DNA from: Claviceps africana
Lineage: Eukaryota > Ascomycota > Sordariomycetes > Hypocreales > Clavicipitaceae
Assembly: GCA_018360145.1 (NCBI GenBank)
Contig: SRPY01000017.1
Span: 1 to 64,000 of the forward strand
DNA length: 64,000 nt
Direction of reading: 5' to 3'
In this document: in pieces, positions 21,448 to 34,600 of the stretch
Layout of the letters: every line of letters begins with the position of its first letter
Position numbering within the stretch: the stretch's first letter is position 1
The notes under the pieces: generated by a model
What the model was told of the DNA's origin: nothing
Database searches by the model: none
What the model saw: the letters and a program-made list of their open reading frames with translations, nothing else
Program-made: the position numbers and the translations under genes

Positions 21448-24400
21448 TGTAATAGATCTAAGCTACTAGCTTAGATATATAGTAGTAACAGTAAGGGAAG
21501 CGTTATAAAGCTATAATAGAACTGTTATAGTTCTATAAAGATAACTTAATAAAACTATTATAATTTTATAAAAAAGACTTAATAAAGCTAAATAAAACCT
21601 TAAGCTTTTATTTAAATAAATATTTATATAAACTAAAATAGTTTTTCTTTACTTTTCTATTTTTTTTAAAGAGAGATAAAATTAATATAAACTTTATTAA
21701 TACTAAAAAGTAGTATACCTTTAAGTTAATTTATAATATATATTAATCTTTACTTTTCTTAACTTAATTATTATAAATTAATAATAAAATTAATTAAAAA
21801 TAAAATAAAAATACTTTAAAGAATTATAAATATTCTTTATAATACTATAGAAGCTATATTAACTTTAAAAGTTAATTATATAGTAAGTAATATAATTAAA
21901 ATTACTATAAATTATAGTATTAATAACCTTTTAATCCTTTACTTTAGTAGTAATAAAGACTACCTTTAAATTAATTATAAAGAAATTAAAATATAAACCC
22001 CTTTTTATAAAGAAGCTTTTTAATAAAAATTAAAATTTATTTAAAATATAGAAATATTTTATAGCTTATAAACTTAATATAAATTAAGACTTTATTAATA
22101 TTAATTATAATTAATAATTTTATATTTATTAATACCTTTTATTTAAAGTTTAAAATAAAGTCTTAGCTTTTTTTAAAGTTAATATAAATTTTACTTATAA
22201 CTTAGCTTATTTTTTTAATTACTTTAGCTTTATATTTTTAAACCTTTATTAATAAAAGTATATAATTATTAAACTAAATTAGCTATATTAATACTTAAAA
22301 AAATAGTTTTTAAACTTTTATATTTATTAAATAAAATTATTTTAAAATTATAACAATAATATTAAAATAATAAATATTAATATTATAAATTTTTAATTTT
22401 TTTTTATAAAGCTTAAAAATAAAGGTTAATAAAGCTTTAACTTTAAAAAATTAATAACTTAAACTATATAGGTTTTTATAGTTAAAATATAGTATTATTA
22501 TAAAGTAAATTAATACCTTTAATACAGCTTAGCCTTTTATATAATAGCTTAATACTCCTTTTTTTAAGTAAAGTAGCTATAAAAGAAATTTAAAGTTTAC
22601 TTTACTATAATAATAAAGGAAGACTTTATTAAAGCTTTAAATATATTAAGTTTAAAAAATAACTCTCTCTTTAAGTAAGCTTTATTAAAGGGAATAAATA
22701 TATTTAAAACTACTTTATATTTATTATAAATAATAATACCTTAAGTTATTAAAAAATTAAATTAAATATAAAAATAAAACCTTTTTTTCTTCCCTTTTTT
22801 TATAATAACTTATTATTTATTTTAATATAGATAAATAATAATTATAATAGTTTTATAGCTATAAATAGAAAAATAGTATAATAACTTAGCTTTATATAAA
22901 TAGCTTTACTTTAACTATATATTATAACTATAGTAATTAAAGCTATTAATATATTACTTTTTAATAAATAAACTATCTATTAAATATATTATTTTATTTA
23001 GTTTTAAATAAATATAAATAGTTAAATATTTTTAGTAATAGCTTATATTATTTTAGGCTTAATTTAAGACTATATTTTAAGTACTTTATAGCTTATTTAA
23101 AATAATATTAAACTTTATATAGCTTAAAACTAATTAATAATTTAAAGTAAAAATAGTTTAATAATTAAACCTTTTTTTATAAAATATATAAATAGACTTA
23201 TTATTACTATTTTAAAATTAATCTATAAAGTTATAATATAGTAAGCTATTAAAGCTTATAAAAATATATAATTTTTAACTATAAGCTTAAAAGCAATTAA
23301 TTTTATTCTCTTTTTTTTTATAATAATATTCTTTAAATTAAACTTAATATTAATTCTTTTATTAAAACTTTATAACTTTATAGATTTATTTTAAAAAAAT
23401 AAAGCTTATACCTTTTCTTTATATTAAGGATATATAAATTATTATATATACCTTAAGTTAAGCTTAAATAGTATACCTTTAAAACTTTTATAAGCCTCTT
23501 TATATAATATACTTTAAAACTAACTATTAAAAATTTATAAATAAGTTATTAACTTTATAAATAAAGGTTAAATATATATTTTATTCTTTATAGCTATAGT
23601 ATTAATGCTTTTAATTTAAAAGGCTAAAGGTAATTAATATTTTTATAAAAATTACTATATATTTAATAAAGTAATAAATTAAAATTATTACCCCTTTTCT
23701 TTAATAAAAAAAATACTTTATTTATTTTTTAAAGCTTATTAGTTTATAAAATTAAATATTTAAGCTATATTTTATTACCTTTAAGTTATAAAAAGCTATA
23801 AATATGTTATAGTGTTTTAAACTTAATTTAAACTTTTTAAATATTTAGTTTATTTATTTAGCTTTATAAAGGCTTTAACTATATTTTAATAATATATTAA
23901 TAAAGCTTTAAAGTATACTTTAAAAGTATATACTATAGTATATTTAAATAATATTTTAATTTATATTAATAGCTTTTAAAAAGATTATATATAATATATA
24001 TAAAAGGTCCTTTATTATTTTTAAAAGGTAAACCTTAACCTTAATATTATTAAATATAGCTTTAAAGTTATTAAAGTAAAATATTTAAAGTTTATTATTA
24101 AAGTAAAATAAATAATACACTTTAATTTAAAAGAAATTATAGCTATTTAATAGTAAAAGGCTTTAATATAAATTAAAAAAATATAAAGCTTTTTAAAATT
24201 TATAAACTTTTATTAAGATTTTATTATTAATTTTTTAAGCTTAATAAAGCCTCTTTTTTAATTTATATAAAAGAGTATATTATTTATTTAATTTAATAAG
24301 TGTAATATATTATTTTAAAAGCTTAGAAATATATTTATTTTTTCTTTAATATGTATTTAATAAAACCTTAAAAGGGATATAGTAGTAAAGGAAAATATCT

Positions 24401-27032
24401 TTAAAAAGGCCTTTAAAGAATACCTTTTTTAATATAATAAAAAGAGTATACTTTATTTAATAGTATACTACTTAGCTTAGCTTTTTAAAGTTAAATACAA
24501 CTATATTATTTATAATAAAAAGCTATTAAGTATTATCTTTTACTTTAAAGCTTAGTTTATAAAGCTTTAAAGTATCTTCTACCCCTTTATAGTTTTTATA
24601 AATTATAAAAACCTAAAATACTTTATAGTATTTTATATAATATTTAAATAGTAAGTAAAATAAGTAGATTTATTATCTCTCTTTAATTATAAGCTTTAAT
24701 ATAAACTTAATATTTAAGCCTTTTAACTTAATGCCTTTTTATATTATAAATAAAATAAATTTAAATCCCTTTTAAAATACTATTCCTTTATAGCTTTAAT
24801 ATATATTAATAATCTTTTAGCTTATTTTAATATTAGTATTAAATAAGGTTTAGCTAAAGCTTTAAAAGCATTATCCCTTTATATAAGCTTACTTTTAGGT
24901 TTATTAATTTTTTTAAACACTTACTTATATAACTTATAAAACTAAGTAATTACTATAAACTTTTTTATTTAACTAAGTAGTATATAGTTTAATAAAGGAA
25001 ATAGTAATTTTTTAATATAATAAAAACTTAAATTTAAATTATAAATTATTAAATTAATACTTATAATACCTTATAGTTTTAAGGCTAGCTTTAAGTACTT
25101 ATTTATAAACTACTTATTATATTCTTTATTCAATATATATATAGTTCTTTATTACTTAGCTATTTAAGTAAAAATACTATATTTTAAGCACTTATTTAAA
25201 ATTATTATTAAAAATACCTTTTTTAAAATATAGCTTAATTTATTTAAAACTACTACTACTATATTAATTATAAAAGTTACTAGCTTTATTAAAGCCTCTT
25301 TAAATTAATTTTAGCACTAAACTATTATTAATTTCAAATATTAATAGATTTTATAATAAACCTTTTAGCTATAAATAAAATAATACTATAATACTTAATA
25401 GTTATTTATTTATTTATTTAATTACTTTAGGGGGTATAGAGCCCTTAGCTAATACTTTATTTTAATAACTTATATAGAAAAAACCTTAAAATAAAGGGAA
25501 AAACCTATATATAGTAGTGTATATAAATGCTAAAAGGGCTTAAGTTAAGCCTTAAATAATGCTTATTATAAAAATTAATACACTATTAACTAAGCTTTAG
25601 CTATAAGTACTAAAAAGAGTTTAATAAAGAGTATAAGTAATATATATAAAAAGGTATATAAAAATATATTAAATTTAAAGGGGAAGGGGTAAGGACTTTA
25701 TAGGCTTAAATTAAGCTTTATTTAAAGCTAAGCTAAGTTATTAAAATAGATATAGTGTATTAACTATATACTATAAAATATAAAGTAATATAAAAGCTTA
25801 TAAAAGGTTATAGAGGGTTTTAACTTATAATATAGCTATACTATTAGTTTAAAGATATATTAATTATTAAATTAAGTAATTATTATATATTAAATTATTT
25901 AAAGCTATTAATTTAATAGCTTTTAAGTATAAGCTTAAATTAAACCTTAGTAATAAATAGTTTAAATAAAGTATAATAATAAAATAGTAATTAATAATTT
26001 TTTAATTAAGTTTAATATATTAATAAATAATTTAATAAGTAATTTAAAGTGCTATCTTTTTTTTATAAATAAAAGAGACCTTTTTAAGGTTTTTTCTCTT
26101 TTTTTCTCTTTTTTTTTATATTTAATTAAAAGTTATAAATACCCCTTTCTCTTTTAAAATTTAATATAGAGCTATTTTAGTCTTTATATTAAAATTAGTT
26201 TAAACCCTTAATATTATATTAATTTTAAATAGTAAAGAAAATAATTAATTAATTAAAAGTTAAAAGCCTTTTAATAAATATTTAATTTCTTTTTATATTT
26301 AATTAAGCTTTAACTTTAATTTATATAAAGTATAAAATAAATATTTTTATACTTTCTTTACTTTATTAAAATAGAAAATCTTAGTATTTATTACTATAAT
26401 TAATTTAATAGATATTTAATATAAATTTATAGTAAAGCTATTATAGTTAATTTAAATTTTAAATATTAATTTAAATTATTTTAAATATATATAGCTTAAT
26501 AAATTATATTTAATAAATTAAAGTTTAATATAAAGCTAAGTTAAATATTAATTAAAGTAAGCTTTATTTAATATAGTAATAGTTTATAATATTATATAAG
26601 AAGTTATAAACTTTTAAGCTTAATATAATTTAAATAATTTCATAGTATTTAATATAAGTTTAATTTAATTCTTTAATAAAGATATAGTAATAATTAATAT
26701 TATATAGTATTATTTATATAGAGTTATTTAATAAATAGTTAAGCGCTTTATTAATACTAAATTAGCTTTAATATAGAGTTTAAATTAAGCCTTTATTATA
26801 ATTATTAACTATAGTAATATTTTTAAATATAAAATATTAATTTATATAAATTAAATTACTTATTTATTAAAGTAATAAAATAAATTAATAAAATAGTTTT
26901 TAATAAAGGTAATTAAAGCCTATATTAATATTAAAGTAATAATAAAAAGAGTTAAAAAAAAAAAAAAAAAATAATAATAATAGTAATAAAGTAAAGGAAA
27001 AAAGAGTTTTAAAAAAAAGCTATAATAAAAGA
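21448..27032 (+). mobile_element. Degenerate Gypsy element E (plus strand), 3' end unresolved
   Basis: The left edge, TGTAATAGATCTAAGCTACT, resembles the minus-strand start of the element A LTR, suggesting the 5' tip of a related LTR. Gypsy pol motifs follow on the plus strand at about 23.7-24.3 kb. I could not find a matching 3' LTR or a target duplication before element C begins. The stretch 25.4-27.0 kb is AT-rich with T tracts (about 26050-26120) and an A tract (about 26946-26970) and holds nothing I recognise. Confidence 0.55.
22000..25430 (+). pseudogene. Element E pol remains (Ty3/Gypsy RT-RNase H)
   Basis: The plus strand reads VYLNNILIYINS at 23938-23973, the YLDD box with both Asp turned to Asn. 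It is followed by a stretch resembling HxRKVLxLLxKANLxLN and then the KYL block of Gypsy reverse transcriptases (to about 24090). A block resembling IQSFLGFINFYxDFI at about 24170-24250 fits the start of the RNase H region. Stops are TAA/TAG throughout. The RT differs from that in element C, so E is a separate family. Confidence 0.7.
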
Positions 27033-27037
27033 GATAT

Positions 27038-27236
27038 TGTTACGCGCTAGATACAGCACGTAAAGCGTGGGCATTTATAACTTATAGAATGCGTTATAAA
27101 TAATTATAAGAGGAATTATAAAAGAGAATATATATAAGTTATAAATAGGTATATAGTTATATATAGTAATAAAGTTATCTTTTTACTTATATTCTTAAAA
27201 ATCCTCCTTTTATATAAAGAATTCTATTCTATAATA
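27038..27236 (-). repeat. Element C 3' LTR (199 bp)
   Basis: The outer left tip is nearly intact (TGTTACGCGCTAGATACAGC). The inner right end is RIP-mutated (ATTCTATTCTATAATA). Confidence 0.9.
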
Positions 27237-30148
27237 GGTTTAAAGCGTATAAAAGATAAGTCTATCTTAAACTATTTATAGGTAGAAAGAAAATTATAAA
27301 ACTATATATTATAGTAAACACTAATTAGTTTATATATTAAGTAAAATAAAAACGTGAAATTATAGAAAACTATATATTATAGTAGATACTAGCTATTTCT
27401 ATATATTAAAGAAAAGAAAATTAATATATAGCATTATATATACCTTAAGAATCTTATTAAATAAAATAAGGAAGTAAGATATAAAGTGTAAAATATATAA
27501 TTAACCTTTAAAAGAAAACAGTAATATCCTTTATTTTTATAGTGTATTATATAGACTTTTATATACTTTTTTTAAAGATAAGCAGAAATATAAAGGGAGA
27601 TATTATATAAAAGTAAAGTTATAACCACTACCTCTTTTACACTATACTTATAATTATTATAGTATAGTTAAAGGCATTAGTAGGTTAGTACTTTATAAAA
27701 AAAATAATTATTATATAAGAAGGTTTTCTTTCTCTTTTATATTAAGAAGGGTATTATTTTCTTCCTCTTTATTAGTAGAGATATTTTTAAATATAGTGTA
27801 TTCTATATTATAAACACTATATTCTATATAGCTAAGGATATTTTATTCTTTAAGTTCTATTAGTTCTACTACTTAGAGCTATTTATTAATACTAAGGTCT
27901 ATTATAAAGCGTTTAAGGTCTTCTTTAGGACTTATTTAAATATTATAGTTTATTAAATATAGGCTATATAAGTAAATAACTAATAAGCTTATCCCTTAGA
28001 AATAATTAGGATACTTAGTGTAGTTATACTTATAAAGGTTAACGCTAAAAATCCTCTTAACTTCTATAAATAAATAGCTTAAAACTAGAGAAATAACTAG
28101 TAATTTATATATATAGTATATAATTTCTATACAAAGTTACTTATAATTTTATTACTATTTAATAGCTACTATATAGATAATGTACTTTTTATAGGTATTA
28201 ATTACCTTTAAGGTATTAATACCTACTATATAAAGGCTATAATTAATTTGCTCTTTAGTAGACTAAAGGGCTTATTTACCTATACTATAAATTATATAAA
28301 ATTATAATTTAGTTTAAAATCCTTAATAAATAAGCAGAGGATTAGTATAGAACAGTAGGCATTTATAAAAAGAAATGTTATTTATAATTTAATTAATAGT
28401 ATTTTAAAATTCTATAAAGGTAAGTTATTAAATCTATTTATATATAAGGCAATTATTTAGAAAGTAAAAGCGGATTTATATAAATATTATTATTTTAAAT
28501 ATATTATACTTATATTTAAAGAAACCTTACTTTATTTAAAGGGATTTTAATCTACCACTTTTTATACTTATAGCTTTAAAGTATTTATAGAAGTATAGAT
28601 ATATTTAGTAATTATTACTTCCTTTAGTAAGTTCCCTTAAAATATAGTAATTAATATATTTTATAAAGCTATTAGTAATTAAACCCTATTATTTATCCTT
28701 AGTAAGGATCTTTTTAATAAAAGTAAAGACATTCTTTTAAAGCTAAACTAAGGCTTTTATATTAAGTTTAATAATATATTAATAGAACTTTTAAGTAATA
28801 GAGTGCTAAGTCTATTAATATTTTTAATATAGAAACTAAATTTAATTAAATAGCTAAACTTAGTAAATACTACTTAGAAGTATATAGTTCTACCTCTATA
28901 AGTAAGTTAACTTATAAATAATAAGGTTTTGGTATTAAATTCTTTTATTATTATAAATTATTTTTAAAACTAAAGCACTTTATTTAGCAGCCTTACCTTT
29001 ATTAACTATAGCAGTAATATACTTAATATATTACTATATAGTATTATAGCTTTAATTTACCTTTTAGTAAGTAGTATTTTATTCTTTAGTTACTATTTTA
29101 GTATATAGGTTATATTCTTACTATAAAAGTCTATAAAACTTATAAAAAAATAAAAGGGAGTGTATATTTAAGCTAAAAAATATTAAAAGTAGCTAAAGGG
29201 AATTAAAAGGAGATAATAAAGGAGAGAGTAAAGGAAAGAATAAAAAAGAAAGGGAAAGAGAGATAGTAATAAAGTAAGGGAAAAGAAATATTAATTATAG
29301 TAAGTAGCTAGTTAATATAGCTATAAGTTAAATAAAAGGGGTAATTTACTTTATTTTTACCTTTACTAAGCTTAGTATAGCTTTATAAATAATATATAGT
29401 ATTTCTATTATAAATATATTTATTTTTACTTTTACTAAGCTTAATATAGCTTTATAGGTAATATATAGTGTTTTTATTATAGGTATATTAAGGGTATAAA
29501 GAAGTGTAGTTTTATAAAAGAAATATAGTAGCCTTTTAGCTTAATAAAGTATTTAATAAAATTAAGGTAGAGGATTATTACAATAGCTAGGTCACTATAT
29601 ATCTTTATATATAAAGGTTATAAAGCATTCTATAGCTAGTTATAGTGTTATAGCTTTATAGCTAATAAGGTCTTTATTAAAAAAAAGGCAGTTATCTATA
29701 AGTAAATACATTTCCTTATACCCTATTAATCTTAGGTTCCTATATACTATATTATTTAAATACCTTAAGGCATTATAATACTACTTCTAAAACTTATAGG
29801 TTTTTATAGAAGGTGCTTATTCCCTACTTTCTATATTTAAAAATGCCTTAAAGGCTAGGGTAATAATTTATAACGCTAGTTTAGGATTTAATTAAGGTGA
29901 TTTTTAGCTTAATAGTTACTGCATTAATAGTGAAATCTACCTTTAAGCGCTTATAGGTTCTCTATAAGAGATTATTATTATTAGCTTTATTAACGTTAAT
30001 AGATTAAAAACTAGTTCTTAGAGGTGTAGTTATAGGCTATAGTATCTTTATAGCCTAGACCTATAAGCTTAATACACTAATATTTATATAAAGTTAGGTT
30101 TATACCTTAGTATTACTAATAATGCTAGTTTCCGCTATTATTAAGTAT
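27237..30148 (-). other. Element C distal region, unidentified
   Basis: This 2.9 kb lies between the 3' LTR of C and nested element D1. Downstream of pol, it is not accounted for by gag, protease, RT, RNase H or integrase. Runs of translatable sequence broken by TAA/TAG occur on both strands, but I recognise no domain. A two-copy direct repeat lies at its left end. Confidence 0.5.
27291..27419. repeat. Two-copy imperfect direct repeat, about 67 bp
   Basis: AACTATATATTATAGTA recurs at about 27300 and 27368 with similar flanks, just inside the 3' LTR of C. Confidence 0.6.
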
Positions 30149-30153
30149 AATAC

Positions 30154-31174
30154 TGTTAAAAATAACAGCTATTTTCAGGAGACCTCATCCACTATAAGGA
30201 CTTTTAACAGGCCTTATAACGACCCTAACCCTGACCCCTATAGGGACCTTTATAGGGGGTCTTTAGGTTAAAAGCTAGCGGCGGTGCGCGTAACACACGC
30301 GTGCGCACGCGCATAGCAAGCGTAAAAATAGACGTTTTAGCTAAGAGCTCGCAGCTATAAGCGCCCCCCTTTTCTAGCCTTTTTGCCCTTAATTACACGC
30401 TTTAATAGCTAGCGTACACCTAATTAAAAAGCTAATAGACTATTAGCCTTAGCAATTAATTTTTATAGTAATAAAGTACACTAGCTAAATTTTAATTAAA
30501 GATTTAAGCTACACTATTTAGTAGCTATAAAGCCTTAAGTTATATAATTTATAGGCTACTTTAAAAGAGAAAATAAAAGGTCTTTAAAATTAAATTATAT
30601 AAGGACTAAAGGTTATAGAAAGGAAATATAAAGAGTTTTATTATTATTAAAGTAAAGGGAATTTTTTTATATAAATTTCTTAATTTTTAGATTTTTAGGA
30701 TTTTTTTATATATAGATTTTTATTAAGTAAATTTTTAGTGTATATATTAGTAGATTAGTTATATAGCTATAAGTCTATTTTTTTATTTTCCTATATAAAT
30801 AAATTTTATAAAAAATAAAAAGTAGCTTATAAGCCTCTATTAGCTATATAGATTTACTAATAAACTTAGTAGGTATATAAAGAAAAACACTTATCTCCTT
30901 ATAGCTACCTATAACTATATAAACTATTAATTAAACCTACTACCTATAACATTAAATAAATTAAATAAAATTTAAGAAAATTCACTTATATTTTATTAGC
31001 TAAAATTTAGTGTATTTTATATACTAAAAAGCGTATATTAAGCTTTTAATGTAGAAATAAGGCCTGTAGCAACTGCTACAGCGCTGTAAAGACCTTCTAA
31101 CCGCTAGCTTACTAAGCCTTACTACCTTAGTATTTTAAAGGGTAAAAGCCTCTGTAAACCCCTTATTTTTAATA
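30154..31174 (+). repeat. Element D1 5' LTR (1021 bp)
   Basis: Starts TGTTAAAAATAACAGC. The outer half keeps many C and G bases, including a CpG-rich alternating tract at 30293-30315. The inner end is mutated. Confidence 0.93.
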
Positions 31175-31699
31175 GATTATAAGCTTAAAAGCACTTTTTA
31201 AGTACTAAAAAATTCACTACATTTTATAAAATAAAGAGAAAATTTACTAGAAATTATATAAATTTTCTATATTAAGGTATAGACCTAAAGAAAGACTTAA
31301 AAGCTATTATTCCTTTTATAAAAATAAAATAAATTTACTAAAAGAAGTCTCCCCTTCTATAAAATAGGGAGAAATATAGTATAGAAGAAATTCTACTTTT
31401 ATAAAAATAGAATTTATAAATTATAGAAGTATTCCTTCTTCTATAAAAAGAAAAGATATAAAAAACTTCTATTTCTATAAAAAGAGTATAGAGGTATTCC
31501 TCTCTATAAAAAGGAAATATTATAAAAGCTTTCCTTCTATAAAGGCCTTAGAAACATTTCTATTTTTAAAGGCTAAGACTTATAAATAAAAGCTTTTATA
31601 AGCATTTTTTCTATAAATTCCTACTTTATAGAGCTTTTTCTTCCTTTATAATTTAGTAGCTATAGACTTTATAAACTTAGGGCCTTAGGCTGAGAGCTA

Positions 31700-34600
31700 A
31701 GAGTAGGTTTAAGTTAATTCTATAAACTAATAAATTGCTGCTTAGAATAATAATATCTTTAATATTCTATAAAAATTAGAAGATTTAGCTATAACTATAG
31801 CTAATAACCTAGTAAATAAGCTAGTAAATATACCACTAAAAGATCCTAATTTTAATAGAAGTGTAAGCTAAAATAAGGCTTCTAATATATTAAATTCCTA
31901 TAATAACTCTATTATTAAGGAATTTAATAAAAGGGTTTATAGCTTCCTAGAGGCTATAAGGCTAAAGGGATTGGAAAATTATAATTAATAGAAATAAGCC
32001 CTAGTAATTTAATTTAGGGCTTTAAAAATGCCTAATTTTCTAAATAATTCTAAAGGATTTTCTAATAATTTAAGTAATTTTAACTAAGCTATTATTCTTA
32101 TACTTCTAAGAAATAGCTGTTCTAAGGGCCCTTAGGCTACTATAATTTAGTAATAAGACCTAGCAGAAGCCTTTAGCCTTCTAAAAAGGCAGTATTCTTA
32201 AAGTGCTAAAATATAATGTAGCTCCCTATATTCCCAATTCTATAGCCTAAATTTCTAAGGCTTTAAGGGATCCTTAGAGGCTTTTAATGCTTTATTTAAT
32301 AATTTACTAGCTAAACTAGCAATTTCTAGCGTTTCTATAGAACCTATAAATTAAATAAACCAATATTTATAAGCATTAAAATCTACTTTTCCTTAATAGG
32401 CAGAAAGGCAACGATTTACTATAAGGACTAATAGAGCCTTAGGGATCCTTATAAGGGCACTAAATTTGCAATTTTTAATGGCAGACCTACTAGAAAAGCA
32501 GCGAGATAAGAGCTCTACTATAGCAAAAGCTCTAAATTATAAAGCTATAAGCTCTAAGGAATCTATATATAGGGGCTTTAAAGAAAATAAAACCCCTAAT
32601 TTTTATAATAAAAATAAGAATAATAAAAAGAATAACCCTTAAGAAAATAAAGGAAATTCTAAGTCCTCTTTTAATAAAAAGAAAGGCAAAACCTAGCCTA
32701 AGAAATCCTCTAAAAAGGCTAAGGATAAGGCTTAGGAGGGCGGATTTATACTAGGTAATTTTAACCTTACTAATAGCTCTTTAAAGCTTCTTAGCAGACC
32801 TAGTAGCCTTAATACTAGCAGCAAATCCACTAATTTTAGTGATTCTAATAGTATTGCTAACATTAAAAAAGACCTAGAGGATAAAAAACCCTCTAAGGCC
32901 TTTAATTTTAATTATAAAGTAATAAAGAACTCCCTTCTTTATAATACAGGCTTTATAGTGCATTTAATTAATTCTAAAGAGCACTTTATAAGCTATATTC
33001 CTTATAAAAAGGGGGAAGCTAAGCCTATCTCTACTAGTAGGGGACTTATATATTTTAAAGGATATAGAAAAGCTAAATTCCTAGTGCTTTATTAATAAAA
33101 TCCTAATAAATATAGGCCTTTAATCCTTTAAAACGTGCTATATTTTCTAGGTTTAAATATAAATATAGTTAGTGGATTAAAGCACTATTTATTAGGAGAA
33201 TATATAAATAAAAATGCTCTATATCTAGCTAATAGGTCTTATATTAGTTTTTTAAATATTAAAAAACACAGCTTTTTCTTTTAAATAAAAGACCTATATA
33301 CACTCCTTTTAAAATCACTTAGTAGCTCTTATAGCTACTATAATAGTTATTTTAACTATTAGGCTTTTAGCTACCCTATAGAGGTTAAAATCCCTCTTTA
33401 AAAGCCTTTATAGGCTAAGGAAGCTATTAAAATTAAAGAATTAAAGGATTCTAATCTAGAACCCTTTAATACTATAGCCCCTTCTTCCCTAATACCTATA
33501 GCCCTAGGCTAGGTCCCTAATTCCCCTAATTTAGCACCTAATTCCCTTAAATTAAGGCCTAATTCTTAGGGGGTATAACAGGCTTTAGCGGACTCTCTTA
33601 CTATATTTTTAGAGGCTTTAAAAGACCTAAAAACAACAGAAGGTCTTTTAAAGCCCCTAAAACCGTAGGCGCTCTAATAAAAGGCCTATAGATCCTCTAA
33701 TAGAGCCTAGTAGAGAGCTATAGAAGAAGGCTTTATAGGGCCTAAAAAGTTAAGCTTAGGCACTAAAAGTTAACTTTTAAAGCCTAATTTATACTATAAA
33801 TTGCTAAAACTAGCTAGAATTTAGTATATTTAGCTAGGGCATTTAGGGATTAACCTTTTAAAGAAAATAAGCTTATTAGCTAAAGGAATACTAGATTTTA
33901 CTAGCATTAAAAATAAGGATTTTAACTGCCTAACCTATATTTAAACTAAAGTAGTTAGAAGACTTAATAAAAATTTAATTCCTAACCCTTCTAAAGCTCT
34001 AAATAAGCTAGAGAGGGATATAGTAAAAATTAGCCCTACCCCTTACAATAAGCAGTAAATCTACCTATTTTTAGTAAACTAAAAAACTAAATTTAGGTAG
34101 GTTTTATAAATACTTAATAAAGAGAGACCTACTGTATTTCTAGCTATTAAAAGCTTTTTTAAAGCCTTAAAGAATAAGTTTAATACCTACCCTAAATATC
34201 TATATTTTAATAGAGGTAAAGAAATTAATTCTACCTTATAGGGCTAGTTAGCTAAGAAGGGGATAAAATTTATAACCTCTTCCCTTTATATCTATAAGTA
34301 AAATAGATTAGCTAAGCGTTCTATCTGTATTATTTTAGATAGATTATAGGCTACCCTGCATTAGTCTGGTTTGCCGTTATTTTTATAGAATTTTGTCCTT
34401 ATTTTAGTTATAAATTCTATAAATTTATTAGTAAATTTAACTAAACTAATATGCTTAGCATAATTATTAGCTAACAACTTTAATAGGCCCTTTATACCTA
34501 ATTATAGCTCTTTTAAAGCTATAGGCTCTTATTATAAGGTCTTAATTCCTTTAGAAAAAAGACCTAAAGCTTAAAAGCTAGCCCTTAAAACAGTGCTTAA

